Source of the DNA: Chromobacterium amazonense
Lineage (GTDB): Bacteria > Pseudomonadota > Gammaproteobacteria > Burkholderiales > Chromobacteriaceae
NCBI RefSeq assembly: GCF_001855565.1
Contig: NZ_MKCR01000031.1
Span: forward strand, 248,001-312,000
DNA: 64,000 bases
Direction of reading: 5' to 3'
Shown here: positions 50,631 through 60,462 of the stretch, piece after piece
Numbering within the stretch: the first letter of the stretch is position 1
Layout of the letters: each line of letters opens with the position of its first letter
The notes under the pieces: model-generated
What the model was told of the DNA's origin: nothing
Seen by the model: only the letters and a program-made list of their open reading frames with translations
The model's database searches: none
Translations under genes and position numbers: made by a program

Positions 50631-51098
50631 TCAAGCCAGGCGGGGCTGGCACAATACTTCGGTTTTAACGGAATGGGCGATGAAACATTCGGCATGGGCG
50701 GCGTGGTGCAGCTGTTCATGCCGCTCCGGCGTCGGCGGCGTGTCGCCGAAAAACATGACCTTGGGTTGCAGGATGACGCGCGCGACCCAGACTTTGCCGT
50801 CCTCATTCTTGCCCATCTCGCCCACCGCGACGTCATGGTATTCGTCCACCCGGAAACCGGCGCGCGCGGCGATGTCGAGAAACCACAGCATATGGCAGCT
50901 GGACAAGGCGGCGATGAACGCTTCTTCCGGGTCCACCGCGGCCGGATCGGAATATGGCGCGGGGACCACATGCGGCGACGATGACCCCGCTACTTCGGCG
51001 CCGCCATCGAATTTCAAAACATGCGTGCGGCTATAGCGGCAGTCGAGAAAGTCCTGCCCGTTTCGCCGCCATAACACTTCCGCCTGATGTTGCGGCAT
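50631..51098 (-). CDS. OsmC-family protein (peroxide detoxification type)
   Basis: 155 residues of the OsmC/Ohr fold. Two conserved cysteine positions are visible: C in ALSSCHMLWFLDIAARAGF and C in AHAECFIAHSVKTEV, suited to hydroperoxide reduction. The ATG at 51098 follows AAGGAGCGG. It is 68 bases from the nitrilase gene and 15 from the thioredoxin gene, all on the minus strand. Confidence 0.88.
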   Translation of the reverse strand: MPQHQAEVLWRRNGQDFLDCRYSRTHVLKFDGGAEVAGSSSPHVVPAPYSDPAAVDPEEAFIAALSSCHMLWFLDIAARAGFRVDEYHDVAVGEMGKNEDGKVWVARVILQPKVMFFGDTPPTPERHEQLHHAAHAECFIAHSVKTEVLCQPRLA

Positions 51099-51165
51099 CG
51101 CATCCGCTCCTTGTCCGATTGGTCGAAGCCGATCATAGCACGGCAATGACAAGGACATTTCAAGC

Positions 51166-51975
51166 TCAACGATAGCGGGATGGTCTCAAGGCGCTTTCGC
51201 CCCACACCTCGTCCTGTTCCGCGCGCCAATGCCGCAGCGCATCCAGATCCAGCTCCGCCATCAGCAGCGTCGGGCCGTCGCCCGCCCACGCCAGCAAACG
51301 GCCGCGCGCGTCGATCAGACAGCTGGCGCCGTCGTACTGCGGCGCAGGATAGTTGCACAAGGCGATGGCGCAGCGGTTCTCCAGCGCCCGGCCGCGCAGC
51401 TGTTGCAGACGGACATCGCCCAGCTCGGCATCGTGGCGCATCGGGCAGGCATTCGGCACCAATACCAGTTCGGCGCCGTGCCGCATCAAGGCGCGGCCGG
51501 CCTCCGGAAATTCGCGGTCGTAACAAATCATCGCGCCGACGCGCAAGGTTGCGGCGCCCAGCCCCAGATCGGCGCAGACGAAGCCATCGCCGCCTTGCAG
51601 CGCCGTTTCCGCGCCGTCGGTGAAATCGCAGATGTGGACCTTGTCGTATTGCAAGGCTAGCTCGCCGTCCGCGCCGTACAGGCGCAGCCGGTTGCGCAAG
51701 GCGCCGCGATGCCGCGCCAGATAGGTCAGGCCTATGGCCAAACCATGCTCGGCCGCCAGGCTGGCCACTACGGCCAGCGCCGGTTCCCCGTCGTCCCAGG
51801 CATGGGCATGATCCATCCGCTCCGGCGCGTAGCCGGTGGACCACATTTCCGGCAACAGCAGCAGATGCGCCCCGCTGGCCGCGGCCTCGCCGCACCACTG
51901 CCGCAGCAGCGGCAGGCGGCGGGATGGATCGTCCGGCGCGCAGCGCTGCGCCAGGGCCAGGCGGATCACGCTCAT
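51166..51975 (-). CDS. Carbon-nitrogen hydrolase (nitrilase superfamily)
   Basis: An amidase-type hydrolase, 269 residues. The catalytic triad is E43 (LPEMWS), K112 (YDKVH) and C151 (MICYDREFPE). It hydrolyses an amide or nitrile; the substrate is unknown, and omega-amidase or a Nit-type role is possible. The ATG overlaps the scpA stop by 4 bases, so the two are translationally coupled. Confidence 0.92.
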   Translation of the reverse strand: MSVIRLALAQRCAPDDPSRRLPLLRQWCGEAAASGAHLLLLPEMWSTGYAPERMDHAHAWDDGEPALAVVASLAAEHGLAIGLTYLARHRGALRNRLRLYGADGELALQYDKVHICDFTDGAETALQGGDGFVCADLGLGAATLRVGAMICYDREFPEAGRALMRHGAELVLVPNACPMRHDAELGDVRLQQLRGRALENRCAIALCNYPAPQYDGASCLIDARGRLLAWAGDGPTLLMAELDLDALRHWRAEQDEVWGESALRPSRYR

Positions 51976-52820
51976 ACCAGCGCGATCCGCACGTAGATGG
52001 GCTGGTAGGGCGCGTCCTGGCTGACCTTGACCATGCCCTCCTTCACCAGCTCCAGCACGGCGATGAAGTTGACCACCAAGTGCGCCACGCCCTTGTCGAT
52101 GTCGAACAGCTCCTCGAACGGCACATACTCCTTGCCGTCCAGGTAGCGCAGAATCCAGCTCATCTGCTCGCGCACCGACAGCTCATCCTTCTCCACCTTG
52201 TGGTGGCGGCGGTGCTTGGCGCGCGACAAGATGGCCATCCAGGCTTGGCGCAGGTCGGCGGCGCTGACATCGGGCAGGCGCTGCTCGGCCGATTGCTCGA
52301 TCAGCACCGCCAGCCAAGCGAAATCGCGGTCGGCCTGCGGAATCTTGTCCAGCTCCAGCGCGGCCAGCTTCATCTGCTCGTACTCCAGCAAGCGGCGCAC
52401 CAGTTCCGCGCGCGGATCGTCCGGCTCGCCGTCCTCGTCCAGTTGCGGACGCGGCAGCAGCAAGCGCGATTTGATCTCGATCAGCAGCGCCGCCATCAGC
52501 AGATACTCCGCCGCCAGCTCCAGCCGCCCATGCTGCATCGCGTCGATGTAGGACAGGTACTGGGCGGTGATCTCCGCCATGGGGATGTTCAGCACATCGA
52601 GGTTCTGCTTGCGGATCAGATACAGCAGCAGATCGAGCGGGCCTTCAAAGCTCTCCAGAATGACCTGCAGCGCGTCGGGGGGGATGAACAGGTCTTGCGG
52701 CACTTCCAGCACCGGCTGGCCGAAGACGTGCGCAATCGGCACGCTGGGCGGCAGTTCCGGCGCAGTCAGTTGGAAGTCGGCGGCATCGCCGGAGGCGGGG
52801 GTATCAGATACGGCAGTCAT
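51972..52820 (-). CDS. scpA: Segregation and condensation protein A
   Basis: The kleisin subunit of the SMC-ScpAB condensin. The 282-residue protein has the N-terminal SMC-neck-binding segment (FEGPLDLLLYLIRKQNLDVLN, about 75) and a helical middle and winged-helix C-terminus. The N-terminal 70 residues form a Pro/Ala-rich extension. ATG at 52820 is used. The scpB gene is not adjacent in this window. It is followed by the nitrilase gene. Confidence 0.94.
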   Translation of the reverse strand: MTAVSDTPASGDAADFQLTAPELPPSVPIAHVFGQPVLEVPQDLFIPPDALQVILESFEGPLDLLLYLIRKQNLDVLNIPMAEITAQYLSYIDAMQHGRLELAAEYLLMAALLIEIKSRLLLPRPQLDEDGEPDDPRAELVRRLLEYEQMKLAALELDKIPQADRDFAWLAVLIEQSAEQRLPDVSAADLRQAWMAILSRAKHRRHHKVEKDELSVREQMSWILRYLDGKEYVPFEELFDIDKGVAHLVVNFIAVLELVKEGMVKVSQDAPYQPIYVRIALV

Positions 52821-52887
52821 GGCGACAAGGATACCAGTTCCCGCGACGGGCCGCGCCACCCCGCCTCCTCGTCTCAAGCTGCCAGAA

Positions 52888-53304
52888 TCAGTCCTCCCAA
52901 TACTCTCCCGGCAGATAGTCGCTGAAATACCATTGCTGGCCTTCCAGGTCGCTCGCCTGATAGCCGCTGGCGCCGTAATCCTCGCGCTTCAGCGGCTGCA
53001 CGATATGCGCCCCCTGCGCCTTGGCATGCTCGTAATGCGCAGCAGGATCCGCCACGTAAACGCACAAGGCCTGGGCCAGCCCGGACACGCTGCGCGCGCT
53101 GACCCAGTGTTGCTCGGGCTTGGGGCTGGACAACATGATCACGGCGTTGCCCAGACTCAACTCCGAGTGCAGCACTCGGCTCTCCTCGATCACGGCGAAG
53201 CGCCGCCGGAAGCCGAATACCCGCTGCAGCCACGCCATCGCCGCAACGGCATCGTCGTAACACAGGCACGGATAGGCGCCTGGCAAGGCTCTGGTTTGGT
53301 TCAT
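52888..53304 (-). CDS. VOC-superfamily (glyoxalase/bleomycin resistance-like) protein
   Basis: 138 residues with the beta-alpha-beta-beta-beta repeat of the VOC fold. An initial YPCLCYDDAVAAMAWLQRVFGF segment and the C-terminal GYQASDLEGQQWYFSDY are typical. Metal ligands cannot be fixed by eye. It belongs to the minus-strand block and lies 67 bases before scpA. The function is unknown. Confidence 0.85.
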   Translation of the reverse strand: MNQTRALPGAYPCLCYDDAVAAMAWLQRVFGFRRRFAVIEESRVLHSELSLGNAVIMLSSPKPEQHWVSARSVSGLAQALCVYVADPAAHYEHAKAQGAHIVQPLKREDYGASGYQASDLEGQQWYFSDYLPGEYWED

Positions 53305-53360
53305 CCCACGCTCCTGCTTGGGGAAGGAATAGCGGGAACTTGATTGTATGAGAATGGCAA

Positions 53361-53391
53361 TAAAAAAACCGCCCTGCGAAAGGGCGGTTTC
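53361..53391 (-). terminator. Terminator after htpG
   Basis: AAACCGCCCT/AGGGCGGTTT stem with a 5-base loop. On the minus strand it is followed by a seven-T run. Confidence 0.9.
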
Positions 53392-53428
53392 TTCGGAACA
53401 GGAGATGTTCTAGCGGCTTGCCAGGCTA

Positions 53429-55324
53429 TCAGGCCGACAGCTCCAGCATCAGCTTGTTGATGCGCTTGACGAAGGAGGCCGGGTCTTCCAGCTTGCCGCC
53501 CTCGGCCAGCAAGGCTTGGTCGTACAGCACAGCGGCCAGATCGCCGGCGCGGGCTTCGTCCGATTCCTCGGCCAGTTTTTTCACCAGCACGTGCTCCGGA
53601 TTGATTTCCAGCGTCGGCTTGCTGCCTTCTATCTTCTGGCCCGCTGCCTTCAGCATGCGTTCCAGGTGGGCGCTCATATCGTGTTCCCCAGCTACCAGGC
53701 AAGCCGGGCTTTCCACCAGACGGGCGGTGGCGCGCACTTCCTTCACCTTGTCGCCCAACGCCTTCTGCACTTTTTCCACCACCGGCTTGGACGCCTCCTC
53801 AACCTGCTTCTGGGCTTCCTTGTCGGCTTCGTCTTCCAACTTGCCCAAGTCCAGCGCGCCTTTGGCGACCGATTGCAGCTGCTTGCCGTCGAACTCGAAC
53901 AGAGAACCGACCACCCATTCGTCGACGCGGTCGGTCAACAACAGCACTTCCACGCCCTTCTTCTTGAAGACTTCCAGGTGCGGGCTGTTCTTGGCGGCGG
54001 CCAGAGTGTCGGCGGTGATGTAGTAGATCTTGTCCTGGCCTTCCTTCATGCGGCCGATATAGTCGGCCAGCGTGACGGTAGGCTCCTCGCTCTCCGAGGC
54101 GGTGGTGGTGAAGCGCAGCAGCTTGGCGATGCGCTCCTTGTTGGCGAAGTCCTCGCCCACGCCTTCCTTCAGCACCTGGCCGAATTCCTTCCAGAACGCG
54201 GCGTACTTCTCCGGCTGGTTGGCTGACAGGTCTTCCAGCAAGCCCAGCACCTTCTTGACGCAACCGGCGCGGATGGCGTCGATATCCTTGCTTTCCTGCA
54301 GGATTTCGCGCGATACGTTCAACGGCAGGTCGTTGCTGTCGATCACGCCGCGCACGAAGCGCAGGTAATGCGGCATCAGCTTTTCGGTGTCTTCCATGAT
54401 GAAGACGCGGCGCACGTACAGCTTGACGCCCTGTTTGCGCTCGCGGTCGTACAGGTCGAACGGGGCGCGCGACGGGATGTACAGCAGTTCGGTGTATTCC
54501 TGGCGGCCCTCTACGCGGGCGTGGCTCCAGGCCAGCGGATCGGTGAAGTCGTGGGCGACGTGCTTGTAGAATTCCTGATACTGCTCGTCGGTGATGTCGT
54601 TCTTGGAACGGGTCCACAGCGCGGAGGCAGAGTTGACCACTTCCAGCTCGTCGCTGTTGGTCACTTCGCCGTTCTCGCCGTAGCCGGCGCCCTTCTTCAT
54701 TTCGATCGGGATGGAGATGTGGTCGGAATACTTGCGGACGATGCCCTTCAGGCGCCAGTCGTTCAGCAGCTCGTCTTCGCCTTCCTTCAGGTGCAGCACG
54801 ATCTCGGTGCCGCGGCCGGCCTTTTCCACTTGTTCCAGCGTGTACTCGCCCTCGCCATGCGACTCCCAGCGGGTGGCCACGGTTTCGCCTGCGCGGCGAG
54901 TGGTCAGCGTCACCTTGTCGGCCACGATGAAGGCGGAGTAGAAGCCGACGCCGAACTGGCCGATCAGATTGGCGTCCTTCTTGGCGTCGCCGGACAGCTG
55001 CTCGAAGAAGGCCTTGGTGCCGGATTTGGCGATGGTGCCGATATTGGCCACCACTTCCTCGCGGTTCATGCCGATGCCGTTGTCGGCGATGGTAACGGTG
55101 CGGGCATCCTTGTCGAAGGTGATGCGAATCTTCAGCTCCGGATCTTCCTCGAACAGCTCCGGTTTGGCCATGCCCTCGAAGCGCAGCTTATCGGCCGCGT
55201 CCGACGCATTGGAGATCAGTTCACGCAGGAAGATCTCCTTGTTGGAATACAAGGAGTGGATCATCAGCTTCAGCAGCTGTTTCACTTCGGTCTGAAAACC
55301 CAGGGTTTCTTTCTGTGCACTCAT
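53429..55324 (-). CDS. htpG: Molecular chaperone HtpG (Hsp90)
   Basis: The bacterial Hsp90. The 631-residue protein has the ATP-binding Bergerat-fold motifs [15 protein letters not shown] and [11 protein letters not shown] in the N-domain, the middle domain with [20 protein letters not shown], and the dimerising C-domain. The ATG at 55324 opens the usual [11 protein letters not shown]; the frame is open upstream to 55438. It stands alone between terminators. Confidence 0.98.
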   Translation of the reverse strand: MSAQKETLGFQTEVKQLLKLMIHSLYSNKEIFLRELISNASDAADKLRFEGMAKPELFEEDPELKIRITFDKDARTVTIADNGIGMNREEVVANIGTIAKSGTKAFFEQLSGDAKKDANLIGQFGVGFYSAFIVADKVTLTTRRAGETVATRWESHGEGEYTLEQVEKAGRGTEIVLHLKEGEDELLNDWRLKGIVRKYSDHISIPIEMKKGAGYGENGEVTNSDELEVVNSASALWTRSKNDITDEQYQEFYKHVAHDFTDPLAWSHARVEGRQEYTELLYIPSRAPFDLYDRERKQGVKLYVRRVFIMEDTEKLMPHYLRFVRGVIDSNDLPLNVSREILQESKDIDAIRAGCVKKVLGLLEDLSANQPEKYAAFWKEFGQVLKEGVGEDFANKERIAKLLRFTTTASESEEPTVTLADYIGRMKEGQDKIYYITADTLAAAKNSPHLEVFKKKGVEVLLLTDRVDEWVVGSLFEFDGKQLQSVAKGALDLGKLEDEADKEAQKQVEEASKPVVEKVQKALGDKVKEVRATARLVESPACLVAGEHDMSAHLERMLKAAGQKIEGSKPTLEINPEHVLVKKLAEESDEARAGDLAAVLYDQALLAEGGKLEDPASFVKRINKLMLELSA

Positions 55325-55398
55325 GGTCGTCAATGTTATTGAGGTTGGCGATAGCGGCAAGATGGTGGGTGTTCCGCGCATTTCAAGACCCAAAATGC

Positions 55399-55428
55399 AA
55401 AAAGCCCTGTCCAGAGACAGGGCTTTTT
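55399..55428 (-). terminator. Terminator after the proQ-type gene
   Basis: A 13-bp perfect stem (AAAAAGCCCTGTC) with loop CAGA and T-runs on both strands, upstream of htpG and just past the ProQ/FinO gene. Confidence 0.9.
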
Positions 55429-55444
55429 GATCCGGCAAGCAGGC

Positions 55445-55882
55445 TCAGGATTCGGCCTGGCCTTCCTGCTGCTGCGCAGGCGCCGCGTCAGCCGGAGCCG
55501 GCTGCGCCTGGGCGGCCTCTTCTGCCGGAGCCGCGTTCTTCGGCTGCATCTGCAATTCGGCGGCGCGTTTCTCTTCGGCGCTCACCTCGCCTTGCGGCTT
55601 GCCGCTCAGGTCGAAGCGCTTGCCGCCGCGCGCCAGAGACTTCAGATAACGCGGCTTGCGGCAGTGGTTGGCCACCACGCGCGAGATCAAGGCGGAGTCG
55701 AACTGGGGGAGCGAAGCGATCAGGCTCTCGTGTATGCCGAGCGCCAAGGGCCGGAACTGACGAAACACGTCGAACTTGCCGTAAATATGATCTGCGATCA
55801 TCTCGGTCTGCTTTTTCTTGGACAAGCTTTGAACAGCAGACTTGAGAGCAGCACCGAGTGCCGTTTCAGTATTTGGCTTCAT
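55445..55882 (-). CDS. ProQ/FinO-domain RNA-binding protein
   Basis: 145 residues. The FinO/ProQ RNA chaperone domain covers about 20-95 (FRQFRPLALGIHESLIASLP and LISRVVANHCRKPRYLKSLA are typical). The tail is an Ala/Pro/Glu-rich low-complexity region. These proteins bind structured small RNAs and mRNA 3' ends. The gene sits alone next to tRNA-Leu. Confidence 0.92.
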   Translation of the reverse strand: MKPNTETALGAALKSAVQSLSKKKQTEMIADHIYGKFDVFRQFRPLALGIHESLIASLPQFDSALISRVVANHCRKPRYLKSLARGGKRFDLSGKPQGEVSAEEKRAAELQMQPKNAAPAEEAAQAQPAPADAAPAQQQEGQAES

Positions 55883-56064
55883 GAACTTCTATCTAGATCC
55901 ATTGATGCTAAAGACAGCGCATGCTGCCCAATCAAGAGGCGTGATGCAACCGGCCACTTGTCCAGTTTAGACGATGGGCGCCGCTTGGCGTCATTTTAAG
56001 GCTGCCGGATTAAACCTGACAGCATGCCCGCCTAGCAGAATCATCATCGCGCCCTTACTCAGCG

Positions 56065-56149
56065 TGGTGCCCCGGGCCGGAATCGAACCGGCACAGCCGA
56101 AGCCGAGGGATTTTAAGTCCCTTGTGTCTACCAATTTCACCACCGGGGC
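56065..56149 (-). tRNA. tRNA-Leu (TAA)
   Basis: 85 nt with acceptor stem GCCCCGG/CCGGGGC, discriminator A and CCA. The long variable arm identifies a class II tRNA; the anticodon loop CTTAAAA gives TAA. Confidence 0.95.
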
Positions 56150-56700
56150 CGCTACAGAGCAGGCGATTGTAGCCCAGCAAAACTGGACTGACAATGCATT
56201 TTAAATATCAAGAATCCTTGCCGCGCGCGCCCGAAAAAGCCGCAGGCGTCTGGCAAATTCAGATACTGGGAGGAAATTCCAGATCAGCAGAGGTAACAGC
56301 GGGAACACTGAAGACAACAGCCTGATTTTAAAGAATTGCCACAACGCGGGTGGAGCAGCACTTTAACCAGAAAGGGAAAAACTGTCAACGCGCGTCGGCC
56401 CGGCTGGGCGCGGGGAAGACAATGTCCTCGATCGAAAGGATCAACATTACAAGCCAATAATATACAGATATCCTACTCATTATCATTACAAAGCTGCAAT
56501 TTACATTTTTAATTTTTTATATACAAAAAGACAGCAGCTTAATGAGAAAAATCCATCCAATATCAAGGATTCAAAGCCTAAATAGCAGGGAAATCACGCC
56601 ACATCCAAAACAGCACGACGCAATTTCCCTCTACTCGACAAGCACTACAGCGAGCCGAAGCCAAGCGGCATGCCGTCACTGTTTATTGACATACTGACAA
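56150..56700. other. Gene-poor AT-rich stretch
   Basis: I see no gene here. The middle (about 56440-56600) is markedly AT-rich, with poly-T and ATATAC segments. It could be a silenced or binding region, or the remnant of a lost insert. Confidence 0.5.
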
Positions 56701-57864
56701 TCAGGACAGCTCTGCCGAATCCAGCACCGCCAAGATGCGATAAGCCGCCGTCACGCGCGCCGCATTCGGATAATTGCGGTTGGCCAGCATCACCACAGCG
56801 ATTTTGCGCGAGGGCACCAGCGCCACATACGCGCCAAAACCATTGGTGGAGCCGGTTTTGTTCAACAACACCGCTTGCTTGGCCGGTCGCGCAGGAGTCA
56901 GCCAGCTGACAAGCTGCGGCTGGAAAGCCATTTCATTGGCGTTGCCGGCCAGCAAGCGCTGCAAGCTCACCGGATAGCGGTAACCCTCCCAACCCAAGCC
57001 CTGCTCCAAGTCGCCCGTCCGATAATAAGCGGCATGGCTGGCGTCCAGCGCTTGGCGCAAGCGGACATCGCCCCAATTAGCCGCCATGTATTTGGCCATA
57101 TCGGCCGCGCTGGACTTGATGCCGTAGGCCTCGGAGTCGAGCGCGCCCGCCCTCACCCGCACCGGCTTGCCATCGCGGGCATAGCCCCAGGCATAGCGTT
57201 CCATCTGGGAGGCCGGCACCCGAACATAGGTGCTGCCCAGTCCGAGCTTAGGCAACAGCGTCTTTTCCATCGCCTCCTCGAACGGCTGTCCCAGGCTTTG
57301 CGCCGCCAGATAACCAAACAGGCCGATGCTGGGATTGGAGTACAAGCGACGCTCTCCGGCCGGGAAAGCCGGACGGAAAGCCTGAAAATACCCAATCGCC
57401 TGCTGCCCGCTGTTTACAGCATCCGGAAACTGCAGCGGCAGGCCGCCTGCGGTATACGTCGCCAATTGCAATAGCGTAGCCTGGCCGATGGCGCGGCCCT
57501 GCAGCGCCGGCAAGCGGCTGCCGGCCGTATCGGACAGCGACAGCTTGCCTTGGCTCAGCGCATAGCCGCCCAAGATGCCGGTAAAAGTCTTGCTGATGGA
57601 GCCAAGTTCAAACAGCGTGTCACTAGTGACCGGCTGGCGGCTCTGTTTCGATGCCAAACCATAATTGAAGAAGTACGTCCGGCCATTGGCCACTACCGCT
57701 ATCGCCATGCCGGGGATGTCGTGCGTCTTCATCAAGGGCGGAATCGTCGCATCCACCACCTGAGCAATGGCCGGCGGCGCATTCTCTGCCGCTCTGGTCA
57801 AACCGGAATACAGGAAAAGGCAGCCCAACAAGCCGGCCAGCGCCGACGTTTTTTGGATACGCAT
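56701..57864 (-). CDS. ampC: Class C beta-lactamase (AmpC type)
   Basis: Hydrolyses cephalosporins in the periplasm. The 387-residue protein has a signal peptide (about 1-25, ends ...TRAAE), the active-site serine S89 in SISK, the Y-x-N box YSN at 175-177, and the KTG box at 336-338. The ATG at 57864 follows AAGGAGAG. No divergent ampR is found beside it, unlike many inducible systems. Immediately upstream lies the IS-disrupted AmpD-type amidase gene, also on the minus strand. Confidence 0.95.
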   Translation of the reverse strand: MRIQKTSALAGLLGCLFLYSGLTRAAENAPPAIAQVVDATIPPLMKTHDIPGMAIAVVANGRTYFFNYGLASKQSRQPVTSDTLFELGSISKTFTGILGGYALSQGKLSLSDTAGSRLPALQGRAIGQATLLQLATYTAGGLPLQFPDAVNSGQQAIGYFQAFRPAFPAGERRLYSNPSIGLFGYLAAQSLGQPFEEAMEKTLLPKLGLGSTYVRVPASQMERYAWGYARDGKPVRVRAGALDSEAYGIKSSAADMAKYMAANWGDVRLRQALDASHAAYYRTGDLEQGLGWEGYRYPVSLQRLLAGNANEMAFQPQLVSWLTPARPAKQAVLLNKTGSTNGFGAYVALVPSRKIAVVMLANRNYPNAARVTAAYRILAVLDSAELS

Positions 57865-58916
57865 CGAGAAACTCTCCTTGGCGGACTGGGCATCGGCTCC
57901 CGCCCCACAGGATCTGCGCGGCGCGATGCCATGAAAGGGAAAACGTGCCGCCACATTACAAACCGCTGCCGGCGACGTAAACCGCCTACCCTGTAACCAG
58001 CGTAACCACGCCTATGGCCTCAAGGATGCTCGGCTTTATCGGCGGCGTGCTCAGGGTCGACATATTTGCGCAACAGGGCATCGAGCCTGGCCGACGATTC
58101 GGCATCCGGCTCGCCGTCAAAGCGCGCCGGACGAAAGTGCATCTGGAACGCCGCGATCGCCGCGCGCGTACCGTCGTCCAGCACGCCGCTTTGCGGCGCA
58201 TCGTAACCGTAGGCCGACAATCGCCGCTGCCAGCTCGCCGCATCCGACTGCGCCGGTTGCCGCGGCAGGAAGTGCTGGATGTCCTCATCGTCCGGCCAGG
58301 CGCCTATGCCAAAATCGCGATGCAACCGCTCCCAGGGAAACCTCGGTCCCGGATCCACCTTGCGGCCCGGCGAGATGTCCGAATGCCCCACCACATTGCT
58401 CGGCTGGATCTGGTGCCGCGCCACGATATCGGACGCCAGCTTGCCAAGCAGAGCGATCTGCTCTTCTGCAAAGTCAAACCATGCCCGCTGCATCAAAGGC
58501 CATTCATCCTGCCGCGGCGATGGATAACCCAGATTGACGATCTCGATGCCGATTGAGCTGGTATTCAGATAACGCACGCCCTGCCAATAGCTGTCGCCGG
58601 CATGCCAGGCGCGCCGCGCCTCCGGCACCAGACGCAACACGGCAGGCTTGCGCGCAAGGGTCTGGGCGTCCGGCACCAGATAGTGCGCGCTGGCGCGATA
58701 CTGCGCGTCGGTCAGCAGTCGCAGCGAAGTCGGGTAATCGACGGCGGTGTAATGAAACACCAGCGTCCGGACGCGAGAATCATGGCTAGCCGACGCTATC
58801 GACTCATCGATCCAATCCGGCGTCCGTGCCTCTCCCGCCCATGCCCTGTTCGTCAGCACGCCTCCCGTGGCGGTGATCTGCCCCCGCTAGCCATACCAGC
58901 AATCAGGAGAGAAGTC

Positions 58917-59801
58917 CTAGGTTTGCATGGTGGTGGAACCTGCTGATCTTTGGCTTGCTAATTGTGCCTGGCGATGGCGTGCCGCAAATTCCGCTGGCGG
59001 TATCCGGCCAATCGATCCATGGGGACGGACTTGATTGTAATCGTCCCGCCACGCGGAGATGATCTGCCTGGCCTCCGCCAGCGAATCAAAGACATGCTCG
59101 TTCAGGCATTCGTCGCGGAGTCTGGCATTGAAGCTTTCGATGTAACCATTCTGCATCGGCCGGCCTGGTTGAATCAGGATGTGGCGGATGCCGCGGCTTT
59201 GCGCCCAGCCCATGAATGCCCGACTGGTGAACTCCGGCCCATTGTCCGTCCGGATCGCTGACGGATAGCCGCGAAATTGCGCCGCCTGATCCAACATCCG
59301 CGTGACGTATTGACCGGACATCGAGAAATCCACCGCAATCTGCACCGCTTCGTGGCTGAAGTCATCGGCGACCGTCAGGCATTTCAAGCGCCGACCACTG
59401 GCTAACTGGTCGCTGACAAAATCCATGCTCCACACCTCATTCCACTGTGTAGCGGCTTGCAGCGGCGTGCGCACGCCGGTCAGCTTACGCCGACGGTTAC
59501 GTCGTCTAACCGCCAGACCTTGTTCGCGATACAAGCGGTACACCCGCTTGTGGTTGATGCCCGGAAACTCTGCGCGCAACAGGTCATACACTCGCCGATA
59601 GCCAAAGCGGCGGCGCGTGTGGGCGATATCGATGATGCGGGCGGTCAGCCGATGCGTGAATGCATCGGTTTGCGGCGGATGTCGCCAGGCGTCTCGAGAA
59701 AGCCCCACAAGCCGGCAAGCGCGGCGTTCCGACAATGCCAGTCCGCTGCTTAGCATGATGCGGATGGCCTGCCGCTTGGCTTGCGGGGCTAGCGCTTTAT
59801 C
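58917..59801 (-). CDS. IS3-family transposase OrfB (DDE integrase domain)
   Basis: The catalytic part of the transposase. The rve core holds the DDE residues: D in VWSMDFVSD, D in RTDNGPEF and E in NGYIESFNARLRDE. A HTH_21 region precedes it (RRFGYRRVYDLL). There is no good start at the frame shift; the coding sequence follows orfA in the -1 frame, around GGGATAAAGCG, consistent with programmed frameshifting to an OrfAB fusion. The left limit 59801 is the approximate frameshift position. The frame is intact to its stop at 58917. Confidence 0.88.
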   Translation of the reverse strand, partial: DKALAPQAKRQAIRIMLSSGLALSERRACRLVGLSRDAWRHPPQTDAFTHRLTARIIDIAHTRRRFGYRRVYDLLRAEFPGINHKRVYRLYREQGLAVRRRNRRRKLTGVRTPLQAATQWNEVWSMDFVSDQLASGRRLKCLTVADDFSHEAVQIAVDFSMSGQYVTRMLDQAAQFRGYPSAIRTDNGPEFTSRAFMGWAQSRGIRHILIQPGRPMQNGYIESFNARLRDECLNEHVFDSLAEARQIISAWRDDYNQVRPHGSIGRIPPAEFAARHRQAQLASQRSAGSTTMQT

Positions 59802-60055
59802 CCGAAGGCGACCTTGAGAGCTTCGATATCGAGGTGGGCTTCGGCCAGCAGCTTCTTGAGCCGGGCATTCTCGGCTTCCAGATCGCGAGCGCGCTGCAAT
59901 TCCGCGACGTTCATGCCGCCGTATTTGCTTCGCCATTTGTAGAAGGTGGCTTCAGAGAAGCCTCCCTGGCGGCAGACCTCCTTGATGGCCATGCCGAGTT
60001 CGGCCTGCTTGAGAAAGCCGATGATCTGCTCTTCGGTGTATCTGCTCTTCTTCAT
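59789..60055 (-). CDS. IS3-family transposase OrfA (HTH)
   Basis: 88 residues of the IS407-group OrfA. It begins KKSRYTEEQIIGFLKQAELG and has a HTH_Tnp_1 domain and a leucine zipper tail (LEAENARLKKLLAEAHLD). The ATG at 60055 matches the family start; another ATG lies at 60064. It overlaps the orfB frame by a few codons for -1 frameshifting. Confidence 0.9.
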   Translation of the reverse strand: MKKSRYTEEQIIGFLKQAELGMAIKEVCRQGGFSEATFYKWRSKYGGMNVAELQRARDLEAENARLKKLLAEAHLDIEALKVAFGIKR

Positions 60056-60425
60056 ATCCGTCATTTTCCTTCAAGTGACAGACTTCTCTCTACTTTTGAT
60101 TGGTAGGAGCTGAGGGGAGCAGATCAGCGGCGCAGGCCAGCGGCGCCAGTCCGCCGCGATACAGAAACTGCCTGCGATTAATCATCGAGCCTTCTCCTTT
60201 GCCCATGGGCCTTACCCTGCTGCCTATGGGTGATTGTCTTGATCGAATAGAGTCTGACTAAGGATCAACCGTTAAATTCACGCTTGCTGCGCAGACTGTC
60301 GCGGTTGATAAGGCATGAAAACGCGCTTTCTGGAGTTATTTCCGCAGATACTGCTGCGGCGCTGGCAGTGAACTGACCAGAAAAAGATGGCAAAAACGGC
60401 CCGGAAGGAATTGAACAGGAAATAG

Positions 60426-60459
60426 AAAAACCCCGTAAGTCTTTGACTTACGGGGTTTT
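60426..60459 (-). terminator. Terminator on the chromosomal side of the tRNA-Cys fragment
   Basis: A 15-bp perfect stem (AAAACCCCGTAAGTC) with a 3-base loop, followed on the minus strand by TTTTTCT. It lies 3 bases from the tRNA-Cys 3' fragment and fits the native terminator of the original tRNA-Cys gene. Confidence 0.8.
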
Positions 60460-60462
60460 ATC

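Larger units (their letters stand above)
58874..60126 (-). mobile_element. IS3-family (IS407-type) insertion sequence, 1253 bp
   Basis: Ends TGATCTG...CAGATCA form imperfect inverted repeats of about 45 bp, with AGAGAAGTC at their inner limit. A 4-bp duplication GCGG flanks it (58870-58873 and 60127-60130), as in the IS407 group. It carries orfA and orfB. It is inserted within the signal-peptide region of the amidase gene, in the same direction. Confidence 0.93.
58020..60185 (-). pseudogene. amiD: Tat-exported AmpD/AmiD-type N-acetylmuramyl-L-alanine amidase, split by an IS element
   Basis: The 5' piece (60127-60185) has SD AAAGGAGAAGG, ATG at 60185 and a Tat signal (MINRRQFLYRGGLAPLACAA). 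The IS then intervenes at 58874-60126. The 3' piece (58020-58873) encodes the rest: amidase zinc ligands in FHYTAVDY, AWHAGDSYW and GHSDISPGRKVDPGP, and a C-terminal peptidoglycan-binding domain. Removing the IS plus one GCGG copy joins the two pieces in frame (...LACAATGGVLTNRAWA...). The 3' piece alone starts at a GTG (58859) without export signal, so the native function is probably lost. Confidence 0.88.

Noticed and set aside
58020..58859. A complete cytosolic AmpD starting at the GTG at 58859
   Set aside because: The frame continues upstream to the IS border and joins in frame with a Tat signal on the far side, so the GTG is only the first available start after truncation.
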